From contig DXBS01000109.1 in the NCBI GenBank assembly GCA_019116405.1, forward strand, positions 1 through 47,220: DNA of 47,220 nt. The letters run 5' to 3'. The notes beneath the pieces are model-generated. The model worked only from the letters and a program-made list of their open reading frames with translations. It was not told the DNA's origin and did not search any database. Origin of the DNA: Candidatus Gallimonas intestinigallinarum. Lineage in GTDB: Bacteria > Bacillota_A > Clostridia > Christensenellales > Borkfalkiaceae. Below, piece after piece: positions 16,872 through 24,291 of this stretch; position 1 is the stretch's first letter, and every line of letters begins with the position of its first letter. The translations under genes and the position numbers were made by a program.

Positions 16872-17408
16872 TTATTTGAGATTTTTGCCCAGTTCATACG
16901 CCTGCTGCACATAGCGCGAACGTTTCGTCATGGACGGCGTGCCGCAGCCCTTGCCCCAGACGGCGCCCATGTCCTTGAGATTCAGATAGCGCACCAATGT
17001 CTTATAGTGAGCCTCCAACGCCTCGAACGTCCGGCCGTCCGCATTCCATGCCGCCGCAATCATCGCCGACTTCATGTGCTTGCGCTGGATGGAGGAATTG
17101 AAGGCGCAGAACCTGTCCACGAGGGTTTTCAGCTGGGCGGACATGCCATAATAATAAAGAGGCGTGACGAACACCATCATGTCCGCCGCGAGGACGCGCG
17201 CGCGGATATCGTCCACGTCGTCCTTCTGCACGCAGGGCCCTTCATACCCACAGTGGATGCACCCCGTGCAGGGGTGGATATTCGCGTGGGCTGCGCCGAT
17301 GACGTCCACGCCGTGCCCCGCCTCCTTCGCGCCCTCGATGAAAGCGTTTGCAAGCGTGTTGGACGAGCCGTTCTTGTTGGGACTTCCCTCTAATAGAACG
17401 ATTTTCAT
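16872..17408 (-). CDS. NADPH-dependent FMN reductase / flavodoxin-fold oxidoreductase
   Basis: A 178-aa protein with the flavin phosphate loop LEGSPNKNGSSNTLANAF, and CTGCIHCGYEGPC, a Cys-rich motif common in iron-sulfur-flavoprotein-like reductases. TPLYYYGMSAQLKTLVDR is the typical dimer/flavin segment. ATG 17406-17408 lies behind GGGGGCAAG. First gene of the redox operon. The start codon is only about 20 bp from the inverted-repeat element, which therefore occupies its whole leader. Confidence 0.9.
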   Translation of the reverse strand: MKIVLLEGSPNKNGSSNTLANAFIEGAKEAGHGVDVIGAAHANIHPCTGCIHCGYEGPCVQKDDVDDIRARVLAADMMVFVTPLYYYGMSAQLKTLVDRFCAFNSSIQRKHMKSAMIAAAWNADGRTFEALEAHYKTLVRYLNLKDMGAVWGKGCGTPSMTKRSRYVQQAYELGKNLK

Positions 17409-17428
17409 TTGTCTTGCCCCCTTTTCCA

Positions 17429-17717
17429 ATAGTGTAAGGGAGTAATAGGAACCCGATCAAAAGCGGAAACCGGGGACCCATACATTGTTAAAGCCCTTGG
17501 CCGTGCCACCGGGCACGCCCTGCGGGCTTCGCCGCGTCTGGGACCTGGGACGCCCGTCTTGCCGCTTTTGATTGCTATGCACCTTTGGCGAGGATATTTT
17601 TGTGCCAGATTGTTGTGAAGATGACGCAGCAATACCCAAGTATTGCAAGGAAGATGAACAATAAGATGCCAAAAAGATACCGCCAAAGGCGTGGTTCCTA
17701 TTTTTCCCTTACACTAT
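17429..17717 (-). mobile_element. 289-bp inverted-repeat element (MITE-like) in the leader of the redox operon
   Basis: The ends are 25-bp inverted repeats with two mismatches (17429-17453 and 17693-17717). A second nested pair, ATCAAAAGCGG with CCGCTTTTGAT, lies inside. The centre holds further GC-rich hairpins (CGTGCC/GGGCACG within AAGCCC/GGGCTT). It carries no convincing gene. Terminal repeats flanked by AT-rich DNA fit a small non-autonomous transposable element. Alternatively, because the promoter at 17720-17748 starts transcription at its very edge, it may act as a structured 5' leader RNA. Confidence 0.6.
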
Positions 17718-17719
17718 AT

Positions 17720-17748
17720 ATTATATACCCTCTTTTCTTCAATGTAAA
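17720..17748 (-). promoter_or_regulatory. Promoter of the redox operon
   Basis: TTTACA (17743-17748) and TATAAT (17720-17725) are 17 bp apart on the minus strand. The start is predicted at about 17713, at the outer end of the inverted-repeat element. Confidence 0.7.
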
Positions 17749-17904
17749 ATGCTTATTTGTTATTATGAACTATGCATCATGGTTATGACTGACTCTGTCC
17801 CCTTGACCATTTGGAAATGCCGCCCTTGCCGCATGTGCTCTCTGTTCTGATTTCTTCCTCACTGCTTTTTGCACAATTCCTTCGACCAAATATCGCACAT
17901 GCCA

Positions 17905-17933
17905 TTGTATTTTTTGTTGCTGTATGGTATAAT
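17905..17933 (+). promoter_or_regulatory. Promoter of the MntA/HepT operon
   Basis: TTGTAT (17905-17910) and TATAAT (17928-17933) are 17 bp apart. A Cys/Gly-free leader of about 75 nt contains an imperfect hairpin (CCTGCC with GGCAGG, about 17954-17991) before the ATG. Confidence 0.65.
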
Positions 17934-18015
17934 GCTATTAAAATTATAAACGCCTGCCTGATGCATCTGATCAAAGCAAGCATCCGGCAGGAATGATCCG
18001 ATACGGTAAAAGACA

Positions 18016-18318
18016 ATGAAACATGATAGCATTCTGTCTGCATTGGCGCAGACCTTCAGACGATATCCCGCGATCGAGCGCGCCGTGCTGTTCGGATCCC
18101 GCGCACGTGGCGATCACCGCGAACAGAGTGACTATGACGTCGCAATCTACGGGGCGCTGCCTACGTCCGATAAAACAGCTCTGCGCATTTTTTGCGCGGA
18201 AGATCTGCCGACGCTGCACAAGGTCGATCTCATCTTTATGTCTGAACAGGACGGGACGCCCATTGCAGAAAGCATCCAAAGGGAGGGAATTATTTTCTAT
18301 GACAAAGACAGAAAATAA
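18016..18318 (+). CDS. mntA: MntA-type minimal nucleotidyltransferase antitoxin
   Basis: A 100-aa protein. LFGSRARGDHREQSDYDVAI contains the exact GSX10DXD motif of the MNT family, with a third Asp in KVDLIFM. In the HepT/MntA system this enzyme adds AMP to a Tyr of the HEPN RNase toxin and silences it. It overlaps the hepT-like gene by 20 bp, which suggests coupled expression. The ribosome site is weak. Confidence 0.9.
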   Translation: MKHDSILSALAQTFRRYPAIERAVLFGSRARGDHREQSDYDVAIYGALPTSDKTALRIFCAEDLPTLHKVDLIFMSEQDGTPIAESIQREGIIFYDKDRK

Positions 18319-18706
18319 AAACGCAAATTTCAGCCAGGCGGTAAAGCGCCTCAATGAGGCAAATATCGCCTATCGGCGGCACGCCGACGATGATATCTAC
18401 CAGGACGCGCTCATCAAACGGTTTGAATTTACGTTTGAGTTGGGCTGGAAGTCCCTGCGTGAATTTTTAATTGCACAGGGGTATCAGCTGGAAATTCCAT
18501 CTCCCAAAGGCGTGTTTGCACTTGCCTATCGGGAGGGCATTTTGCGCGATGAGGCACTTTGGCTGGACATGCTGGAATCCAGAAACCTCACATCACACGA
18601 CTACGGGCGAGAGCTCTCCAAAGAGATCGCCGATAAAATCAGCAATCGATTCTGTAAAGCGCTTGCCGACTTGAACAAATACATTGCAGACCAACTTAAC
18701 TCATAA
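18299..18706 (+). CDS. hepT: HepT-type HEPN RNase toxin (HI0074 family)
   Basis: A 135-aa all-helical protein with RNLTSHDY, an intact RX4HXY motif of active HEPN ribonucleases whose Tyr is the AMPylation target in this family. FEFTFELGWKSLREFL and GVFALAYREGIL are typical of the nucleotidyltransferase substrate-binding family. ATG 18299-18301 lies behind GGGAGG at long spacing. Both toxin and antitoxin motifs are intact, so the module appears functional. It ends at a terminator that is followed by a tRNA-Thr fragment. Confidence 0.9.
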   Translation: MTKTENKNANFSQAVKRLNEANIAYRRHADDDIYQDALIKRFEFTFELGWKSLREFLIAQGYQLEIPSPKGVFALAYREGILRDEALWLDMLESRNLTSHDYGRELSKEIADKISNRFCKALADLNKYIADQLNS

Positions 18707-18708
18707 AA

Positions 18709-18757
18709 TAACACAAAGAGCACCCACTTGGGGTGCTCTTTGCGTTATGGAGCTTCT
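18709..18757. repeat. Terminator plus 12-nt tRNA-Thr tail (old attachment scar)
   Basis: An 11-bp hairpin (AAAGAGCACCC with complement, 18715-18741) is followed by TATGGAGCTTCT, identical to the end of the tRNA-Thr gene, then diverges. The 49-bp block is repeated with about one mismatch at 19083-19132. The hairpin also terminates hepT. Confidence 0.7.
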
Positions 18758-18886
18758 CAAAGGACTTGTAAGGAGCGGCTTGCCGCGACGGAATAGCGTA
18801 TCGTTCGCCGCTTTCTTGTAAAGCGGCGCGATCGCGTCACCGGCGACGCGCGCAGCGCTCGCCGGGCGAGTGTGCCGGAGGCACAC

Positions 18887-18960
18887 AAAAATAGGTGAGC
18901 ACCTTAACGGTACTCACCTATTTTTCTGGAGCTTCTGGCCGGACTTGAACCGGCGACCTA
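18887..18960. repeat. Terminator plus 34-nt tRNA-Thr 3' fragment (old attachment scar)
   Basis: A 13-bp hairpin (AAAAATAGGTGAG, 18887-18899, with 18913-18925) is followed at 18927-18960 by 34 nt identical to the tRNA-Thr 3' end, including the T-arm. Sequence then diverges into a remnant with a 15-bp inverted repeat at 18967-18981 and 19015-19029. Confidence 0.8.
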
Positions 18961-19082
18961 CTCCCTCCCCAAAAAAGTTTGCCGCCCTTCCTTTCCCGCA
19001 CTCTTAACCTTTCCCAAACTTTTTCGGGGACCCCGTCTTTTGAATCAATAGGCCGCTCGGTCCGCGCCGCTTCAAATGCCGT

Positions 19083-19167
19083 ATAACACAAAGAGCACCC
19101 ACTTGGGGTGCTCTTTGTGTTATGGAGCTTCTGGCCGGACTTGAACCGGCGACCTATTGATTACGAA
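19083..19167. repeat. Left attachment site (attL) of the integrated element
   Basis: A 16-bp perfect hairpin (19085-19121) leads into 48 bp at 19120-19167 identical to 33509-33556, which covers the tRNA-Thr 3' half up to the anticodon loop. The tRNA is not completed here, so this is the displaced 3' fragment. Confidence 0.9.
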
Positions 19168-19825
19168 GCGTCAAAAAAATCCATAATACACATTATACTG
19201 TACAATTTTAATTTTATAACCACAATATATTGTGGTAAAAGCGTTGCAAATAATTTTTTGACATCTTTACGACATTCATTTCAACCCAACAATCTCCCCT
19301 CTTTCGAGGATTATGCCCGGGCGGAACGAGCTCGGCAGCGGGCTGTTCGTCCCCGTTTTCTGGGATTGTGGCCACGAAAGTCCTCGTTTTCGGGGACTAC
19401 GGAGCGGCGAATCTCCGTGCCACGACGTCGACGCGGGGGCGCGCTCTGCTCCTTGCCGGGCGGGGCGCTTTTCTTCACCCGTTTTGCGCCCTGGCCGTCA
19501 ATGACTTTCGCCGGCAGAGCAACGGACGCGGCACCCGGATATATTCGTCTATCCGCTTGCGCGGGCTTGCCCGCGCCGTGTTATAAAACAAGCCGCCCGC
19601 CGATCGGCAGAGCACAAAGTTGCACGACGCACGAGAAAGCGCCTCGGGCGGCTTCCGCTTTCCGCGCTGCGCGCGCACGCGGCATCAGAGCCCGGTCAGG
19701 GCTCGCCGCGTATTTCTTTCTATATTTCGGATAAATAATAAATAGATACCCTCACATTTTTGACCCTACCAAAACACACTTTTGCACCCACCGCGGGTTC
19801 AAAAAAACGATAGTCACGCACGCAA
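19168..19825. other. Non-coding left end of the element
   Basis: No gene is supported. The AT-rich part holds an 18-bp perfect palindrome ACCACAATATATTGTGGT at 19219-19236, possibly an integrase or excision site. The GC-rich part holds a degenerate copy of the paired hairpin repeat at 19349-19398. The segment could include the replication or packaging origin, but nothing proves it. Confidence 0.45.
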
Positions 19826-19866
19826 AAAAACAGCCCCTGCATCTGCTCGATGCAAGGACTGTTTTT
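19826..19866 (-). terminator. Terminator at the end of the element's gene train
   Basis: AAAAACAG pairs with CTGTTTTT, enclosing TGCAT/ATGCA, with T-rich flanks on both strands. It lies 55 bp past the stop of the replication initiator. Confidence 0.8.
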
Positions 19867-19920
19867 GCGTCTCACCCGGCACGACGAAAAGCGCGGCCGC
19901 ACCACGCTTTCAAACCTTAT

Positions 19921-21033
19921 TCAGTTCGCCTTCTCCCCTTCGTGGCCGCTCTTGGGAAGCCGCCAGCAATCGCACATTCGCCCGTCGCTCTTCCTGAAGC
20001 CCGTATCCTCGCAGACGGTACACTTGTACTTTGGCTGCAAGTCCGCTGCCGTCAGCCCCAGGCGGGACAGGATGCGCGCCTGAAGCACCTTCAGCGAAGC
20101 ATGCCGCCTTGTCAGCTGCTCCGCCGTTCGGCGATCTCCGTCATGCTTTGCCCGCGCGATCGCCGGCTCCAGCCCGCGAATCTCTTTATGTACGGCGGCG
20201 TAGTCCCGATCGGACTCCGCCCGCCGGACATTTGCGTCTGCGATCGCCTGAGCGCGCGCATGCAAGGGCGCGAAGTGCCGCTCCCACAGCGTGCGTGCAT
20301 CAGCATCGATCTCCGCCCTCGTGCGGCGATCTTTTGCCGGGGCTTCCGCGTTCGGCTTCACGTCCTCAAGCTTTTCCTTGCCCGCCATGAGCCGCAGCTT
20401 CTTGCAGACGGTATAGCGGCTTTTTCTGTGCTTGCTTGTCCCCTTCTTCGGGCGGTGGATGATCCCCGCGCGCAGAAGTCGCCTGATCGCCTCTTCCACG
20501 CCGCGCGCACTGCGCCCGGTCATGTGCGCGAGGCTCTCATAGGAACACTCAAACCCTTTCTTTGCCTTCGGGTTGGTCGCATTGGTGAGAAAGATGCTGA
20601 CGATCGTCTCTTCCAGATCACGGAGCGTCCGCGCCGCATTCCCGTCCTTCATGTCGAACTTCAAAGACATGAGAAAACGGAAGTGCGTCACCGCGCCTCC
20701 CGACTTGATATGTAAGGAATACCGCGAACAGGGCAGACGTCGCCCGTCGTCGTCCCGGCTTTCCTTGGTAAAGTCTATCCCCTGCAACGTCTCGATACGC
20801 CGGATCGCGCGTTTTGCCGTAGAAACAGATGCACCCGCGCTGCCTGCCAACTTATAAAAGGACATGGCGCATTGTGCCCCGGGCCTGCGCTTCAGGTTGG
20901 AATAGCTGTAGATGACGCTTGCGATCTTCAGCTGCTTTCCGGGAAGCCCCAGGCGCATGAGCGCATACGGAGAGCGAAAGTACCCGAGCGAAAGCGGCTC
21001 GCGGTCTGATTGTTCTGTAATACGTTCACTCAT
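19921..21033 (-). CDS. Replication initiator with winged helices and a C-terminal zinc motif
   Basis: A 370-aa protein. The N-terminal part (about 10-110) resembles the winged-helix start of plasmid/phage initiators (FYKLAGSAGASVSTAKRAIRR). A second helix-turn-helix lies near 165-195 (SYESLAHMTGRSARGVEEAIRR). A charged helical stretch follows, and the C-terminus has YKCTVCEDTGFRKSDGRMCDC, a Cys4 motif like that of DnaI/DnaC-type helicase loaders, but with no ATPase domain. I infer a replisome-organiser role. There is no HUH relaxase motif, so this is not a standard inovirus rolling-circle protein. Confidence 0.7.
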   Translation of the reverse strand: MSERITEQSDREPLSLGYFRSPYALMRLGLPGKQLKIASVIYSYSNLKRRPGAQCAMSFYKLAGSAGASVSTAKRAIRRIETLQGIDFTKESRDDDGRRLPCSRYSLHIKSGGAVTHFRFLMSLKFDMKDGNAARTLRDLEETIVSIFLTNATNPKAKKGFECSYESLAHMTGRSARGVEEAIRRLLRAGIIHRPKKGTSKHRKSRYTVCKKLRLMAGKEKLEDVKPNAEAPAKDRRTRAEIDADARTLWERHFAPLHARAQAIADANVRRAESDRDYAAVHKEIRGLEPAIARAKHDGDRRTAEQLTRRHASLKVLQARILSRLGLTAADLQPKYKCTVCEDTGFRKSDGRMCDCWRLPKSGHEGEKAN

Positions 21034-21055
21034 CTTCCTTCCCTCCCTTTGTCAT

Positions 21056-21130
21056 GTCCCCGTTTTCGGGGACGACTGCCCGGGCGATCCGCTCCTGCAG
21101 CGTGCCCAAAGTCCCCACTTTCGGGGATTT
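21056..21130 (-). repeat. Paired CCCC/GGGG hairpin repeat, copy in front of the initiator gene
   Basis: GTCCCCGTTTTCGGGGAC at 21056-21073 and TCCCCACTTTCGGGGA at 21112-21127 are separated by about 38 nt. They fill the gap between the 102-aa gene and the initiator. The same arrangement recurs at 21723-21796 and 25208-25284. Confidence 0.8.
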
Positions 21131-21437
21131 ATGCTAATGGCCGCCGATTCCGATAGAACACGGGTATACACGGGCATTTCCGACGGCCGTCCCGCAGCAG
21201 ATAGTGTCCGCCATTCATCTTAATCATGGCAAAATCACGCGCCGCGTTCAGCTCTTCCAATCCCACGGGTTGCCTCATATTCTCACACTGCCGAATAGAA
21301 AAATAACCCGCCTTATTTGCAGCTCCTAACGATCCCTGGTATTCCCCGCCGCGTTCCAGCCATTCATCTTTCGTCCTGACAAGATCGCCTGACATCTGAA
21401 TATCTATTTTCGTTGTTCTCCAGTCAACTATTCTCAT
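21129..21437 (-). CDS. Hypothetical protein of the element
   Basis: A 102-aa protein that I do not recognise. ATG 21435-21437 is preceded by AGGAGGCGATT. It contains Trp/Arg-rich and basic segments and a C-terminal CPCIPVFYRNRRP. Located 16 bp after the HTH gene, so probably co-transcribed. A role in early replication is possible from position only. Confidence 0.6.
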   Translation of the reverse strand: MRIVDWRTTKIDIQMSGDLVRTKDEWLERGGEYQGSLGAANKAGYFSIRQCENMRQPVGLEELNAARDFAMIKMNGGHYLLRDGRRKCPCIPVFYRNRRPLA

Positions 21438-21453
21438 AATCGCCTCCTATGCG

Positions 21454-21708
21454 TCATGCATTCTCCTCATTGATGAACAGGATGCGGCCGGTCGGCTCAT
21501 AGCCGGACGACAGCGCACGCAGATACCCCTGCTCCACCAGCTTGCGGATATGGTATCTGACGAGCTCTTCGGAAATGCCAAGCTTCTCCGCGATCTCAGC
21601 GAACCGGACGCGGCGGGCGCACGGCTGCGTCGCGTCGCCGATCACCGCGTCCAGGACGCGGAACGTCAGATCGGTCGTATCTGAGATTCGTACTGCTTTC
21701 ACGCACAT
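21454..21708 (-). CDS. Small winged-helix regulator
   Basis: An 84-aa DNA-binding protein. RRVRFAEIAEKLGISEELVR followed by YHIRKLVEQGYLRAL is a classic MarR/ArsR-like helix-turn-helix and wing. I chose ATG 21706-21708 behind AAAGGAGGTG; a longer reading would run through the hairpin repeat. It probably controls the replication genes downstream or coating of the DNA. Confidence 0.75.
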   Translation of the reverse strand: MCVKAVRISDTTDLTFRVLDAVIGDATQPCARRVRFAEIAEKLGISEELVRYHIRKLVEQGYLRALSSGYEPTGRILFINEENA

Positions 21709-21722
21709 CTGTGCACCTCCTT

Positions 21723-21796
21723 TCCCGTTTCCGGGGACGCTTGTCCGAACGATCCGTTGCGGCCACTCGCCCCAAGTCCCCGTTTTCGGGGATTTT
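21723..21796 (-). repeat. Paired CCCC/GGGG hairpin repeat, copy in front of the HTH gene
   Basis: TCCCGTTTCCGGGGA near 21723-21737 and TCCCCGTTTTCGGGGA at 21777-21792 are separated by about 39 nt. It lies in the 288-bp gap between the 180-aa gene and the HTH gene. The rest of that gap, 21797-21995, shows only a short GCCGA/TCGGC repeat and an AT-rich patch. Confidence 0.75.
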
Positions 21797-21995
21797 GAAA
21801 AAATTGCCGCGCTAAAATTTTTTTCCACTTCGGGAAAAAAATTTTAGATATATACGGTACTACTCTTTCGTAGCCCCGTATCAGCCGACAGTCGGCGCGG
21901 AATCGCTCCGCGTCAACCGCGACGTGCGGCGCAAACGCCTGCACGTCTGCGTCAGCCGCTCCGCGATGCCGCGCTCGCCTGTCGGACTATTTCTG

Positions 21996-22538
21996 TTAAA
22001 CAACATCCGCCGCGCCCGCGTCGCCGCCCTTCTCCGCGTCCTCTTCGGCCTCCTGCGCCTCTTCCGCTTCTTCCTGCGGCTCGTCCTCGTCCGCCTCTCC
22101 CGGCGCCCGGAGCGGCAGCAGCGCGTCCTTTCCGCGCGTCGCCGCATACCAGCGCAGCACCGACCATGCGGAGCCGTCCCACTGCACGCGGCCTTCCCGC
22201 TGTGCAAGCGCGTCTTTCTGTTCACGGAAATAGCGTTCCACCTCTTCGGCGATGATCGCCCCGCTCAGTTCTGCCGCACGGTTATACCGCCTGCGGAAGA
22301 ACAGGAAGCGCCATGTGCGCGGGATGAACTGGTCCATGCGCAGATTGAGTTCATACTCCTCCCGCGCCAATTCCAGTTCCTCTTCCATCTCGAGCAGCTT
22401 ATACGCGCGCTTGTACCGCTTCAGCAGCGTCTTACTCATCACATCCCGCTGCTCTGCCGGCATGGAATCCTTGTTCTCGACGAAGTCGCCGTACAGCGCA
22501 TAAAATTCCTTGTTCAGCTCGTCCACGCTCTTGAACAT
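21996..22538 (-). CDS. Hypothetical helical protein with acidic tail
   Basis: A 180-aa protein. Residues 1-100 are predicted helical and charged (LLKRYKRAYKLLEMEEELEL). The last 40 residues are almost entirely Glu, Asp and Ala. It starts 4 bp after the Zot-like ATPase and is translationally linked to it. In filamentous phages the ATPase works with small partner proteins, so this may be one, but no homology is recognised. Confidence 0.65.
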   Translation of the reverse strand: MFKSVDELNKEFYALYGDFVENKDSMPAEQRDVMSKTLLKRYKRAYKLLEMEEELELAREEYELNLRMDQFIPRTWRFLFFRRRYNRAAELSGAIIAEEVERYFREQKDALAQREGRVQWDGSAWSVLRWYAATRGKDALLPLRAPGEADEDEPQEEAEEAQEAEEDAEKGGDAGAADVV

Positions 22539-22542
22539 GTTC

Positions 22543-23346
22543 CTATTTCCCCCTGTATTCCTTTGGCTCTTTGTTGTTGTAGAACAGCGCCTGCAAGGCC
22601 GAAAGCTCCTTCACCTGTGACATTGTAAGGTACGGCATGCAATCGAAGTCCTGCCCGTCCGGCGGCAGATAGTCATCGAAGCAGCCGTAGCTGTCAAAGT
22701 TCTGGAAGAGGTTGCCTTCATGCGTGATATGTACTTCCTGCCAGGTCTTTTCCTTGCCTTCCAAATACAATTCCACATCCCCGGGAGAGGCAAACTCGCG
22801 GCAATCGAACTCCGAGCGCACCAGCCAGCCGTTTTTATCGTAGACGTTTCTCATCCCCTGCACTTCAAGGAACCGATCCGCGAGATCGCGGATGCTCTTA
22901 TCGATATTCATGAAGCGCTGACTGTCCAGCCAGATATCGAGATAGTACTGCCGGTGCTCCGCAAAGGCGTTGATGACATGCTCCGGGAACGTCTGCGACT
23001 TACGGGAATTGTAGTAGCGCTGCGCCTCCGTGAAGAAGATCTTACTGCCGGGCAGGATGCGCTGCGTCGGCATCTTTTCGTTCTGCAGACCGAAGTAAAA
23101 CCCGTTCAGGTAGTACGGCTCATAGTACCTCTGATACCCCGTTTTGATCTTCACCCGGTAATTTGCAAAGATGGGCGGCGCGTCGGGGACGGTCAACGGC
23201 GTTGTGCGCGTGCGATTCGCCGCTGTAACGCGCTGAGCCGCGAATTTTAACAGCTTGCGACCGTTTTCCCGGTATGTCTGGATGAGGAAGTGCGTCAGAA
23301 GCGACGTCTTCCCGCGGCCCGGGCGGCCAAAGATGATCGTGATCAC
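22543..23346 (-). CDS. Zot/pI-family assembly ATPase
   Basis: A 267-aa P-loop NTPase. Walker A is FGRPGRGKTS at residues 5-14. Walker B is KIFFTEAQRYY, and WLDSQRFMNIDKSIRDLADR is the signature of Zot/gene I proteins of filamentous phages, where the ATPase drives virion extrusion at the inner membrane. Family members usually carry a C-terminal transmembrane helix and periplasmic domain; this one lacks both and would need a membrane partner. That is plausible in a host without an outer membrane. ATG overlaps the preceding 63-aa gene by 4 bp. Confidence 0.85.
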   Translation of the reverse strand: MITIIFGRPGRGKTSLLTHFLIQTYRENGRKLLKFAAQRVTAANRTRTTPLTVPDAPPIFANYRVKIKTGYQRYYEPYYLNGFYFGLQNEKMPTQRILPGSKIFFTEAQRYYNSRKSQTFPEHVINAFAEHRQYYLDIWLDSQRFMNIDKSIRDLADRFLEVQGMRNVYDKNGWLVRSEFDCREFASPGDVELYLEGKEKTWQEVHITHEGNLFQNFDSYGCFDDYLPPDGQDFDCMPYLTMSQVKELSALQALFYNNKEPKEYRGK

Positions 23347-23534
23347 GCACCTTTGTGTTCCTTGAAGTATTCCATGACGCCTTCGATGCAGCCGCCCTCC
23401 GCCGCTTCCGGGCAGCCGTACTCTGCGATCAGCGCGGCATCCTCGCTGCCTGCGCAGTACACGCAGTATTCACATGACGTTCTCCAACCTGCACGGAGCA
23501 GACGCTCCAGCGCGCACTTCGTTGCTTCTTCCAT
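23343..23534 (-). CDS. Small Cys-rich protein
   Basis: A 63-aa protein with five cysteines (TSCEYCVYCAG, EYGCPEAAEGGC). ATG 23532-23534 follows AAGGGAG. It ends inside the start codon of the Zot-like gene (ATGA overlap), so the two are coupled. A metal-binding or disulfide role is possible. I do not recognise the family. Confidence 0.65.
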   Translation of the reverse strand: MEEATKCALERLLRAGWRTSCEYCVYCAGSEDAALIAEYGCPEAAEGGCIEGVMEYFKEHKGA

Positions 23535-23679
23535 GATCTTCTCCCTTATTTCATCGGCTTGTGCCGGTTCTTCCCGGTTTCGGAACGAGGCTTTTCCGCC
23601 CCGTCCCGTGACGTCTTGTGCCCCTGTTCGGGACTTTGGTGCGGGACTTGCCGCGCCCGCGATACGGTTGAAAAATCGC

Positions 23680-23708
23680 TTGACTTTTCCTTCGATTTGC
23701 CTTATAAT
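23680..23708 (+). promoter_or_regulatory. Promoter of an opposite-strand small RNA
   Basis: TTGACT (23680-23685) and TATAAT (23703-23708) are exactly 17 bp apart on the + strand, against the direction of every neighbouring gene. Confidence 0.8.
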
Positions 23709-23714
23709 ACTGCC

Positions 23715-23801
23715 ATAATCAGGTATGGGTTCAGCCCATGCACCCGCCGACATCATTGCGGCATTGCCTCGAGTGGTTTAATCTCGGGGTTTTTTCTTTT
23801 T
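23715..23801 (+). ncRNA. About 85-nt small RNA with own promoter and terminator
   Basis: The predicted start is about 23715. The RNA folds into ATGGG/CCCAT and GCCG/CGGC hairpins and ends in a terminator: CCTCGAG (23767-23773) pairs with CTCGGGG (23783-23789), followed by six T, C and five T. It lies in the 244-bp gap between the 167-aa and 63-aa genes, and its 3' end is antisense to the last codons of the former. Candidate roles are countertranscript control of the morphogenesis genes or a replication primer. Confidence 0.7.
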
Positions 23802-24281
23802 CAGAATCAAAATCTTGCTGCGATTTTCTTGTGACTGCCGGCTATGATTGAGCACTTTATCCCGCAAGAAACGCATTTCCTTCGGAGAGAGATCATATTC
23901 GGCTGCATTCTCGAGGAACTTTTTCCCGTCCACGCGGATCGCATTCCCTTCGCTGTCCTCGATCTCCACGAAGTGCTTGAAATATGTATCTTTCCGGTTG
24001 CCCTTGCGATAGGTCGGCAGATGTGTCGTGTTCGGCTGCTTTTCGTCTGTCAGACGCACGATCGCCAATTCCTCATCGGTGTTCTTATCGATCACCACGA
24101 CCCAGCGCTTTGCCTTGAGCTCCTGCACTTTGCTCTTTTTGTATGGCAGATACTTATCCTGCGTTTTGAGCGTCCTACCGACGGGGACGCCCTTCTTTTG
24201 CGGCTTACGCGGCGCAGGCGCTTTCTTTGCCGATGGTTTCTTCCCCGCTGCCTTGGGCGGCGTTTTTCTTTTTTGTGTCAT
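23778..24281 (-). CDS. Basic protein of the element, function unknown
   Basis: A 167-aa protein. Residues 1-45 are Lys/Pro/Ala-rich and strongly basic, like a DNA-binding tail. The rest is a compact domain (RWVVVIDKNTDEELAIVRLT) followed by a basic C-terminus. ATG 24279-24281 follows GAGGAAAGGG. It might bind virion or replicating DNA; this is inference from charge. Its 3' end overlaps the small-RNA terminator on the other strand. Confidence 0.65.
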   Translation of the reverse strand: MTQKRKTPPKAAGKKPSAKKAPAPRKPQKKGVPVGRTLKTQDKYLPYKKSKVQELKAKRWVVVIDKNTDEELAIVRLTDEKQPNTTHLPTYRKGNRKDTYFKHFVEIEDSEGNAIRVDGKKFLENAAEYDLSPKEMRFLRDKVLNHSRQSQENRSKILILKKKKPRD

Positions 24282-24291
24282 TTCCCTTTCC

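Noticed and set aside
17405..17686. Protein genes inside the inverted-repeat element
   Set aside because: Both candidate frames run through the nested hairpins and lack ribosome sites; the predicted peptides are low in structure.
19108..19734. A long + strand open frame across the left end of the element
   Set aside because: It reads through the tRNA fragment and the GC-rich non-coding part, has no ribosome site, and its composition is not protein-like.
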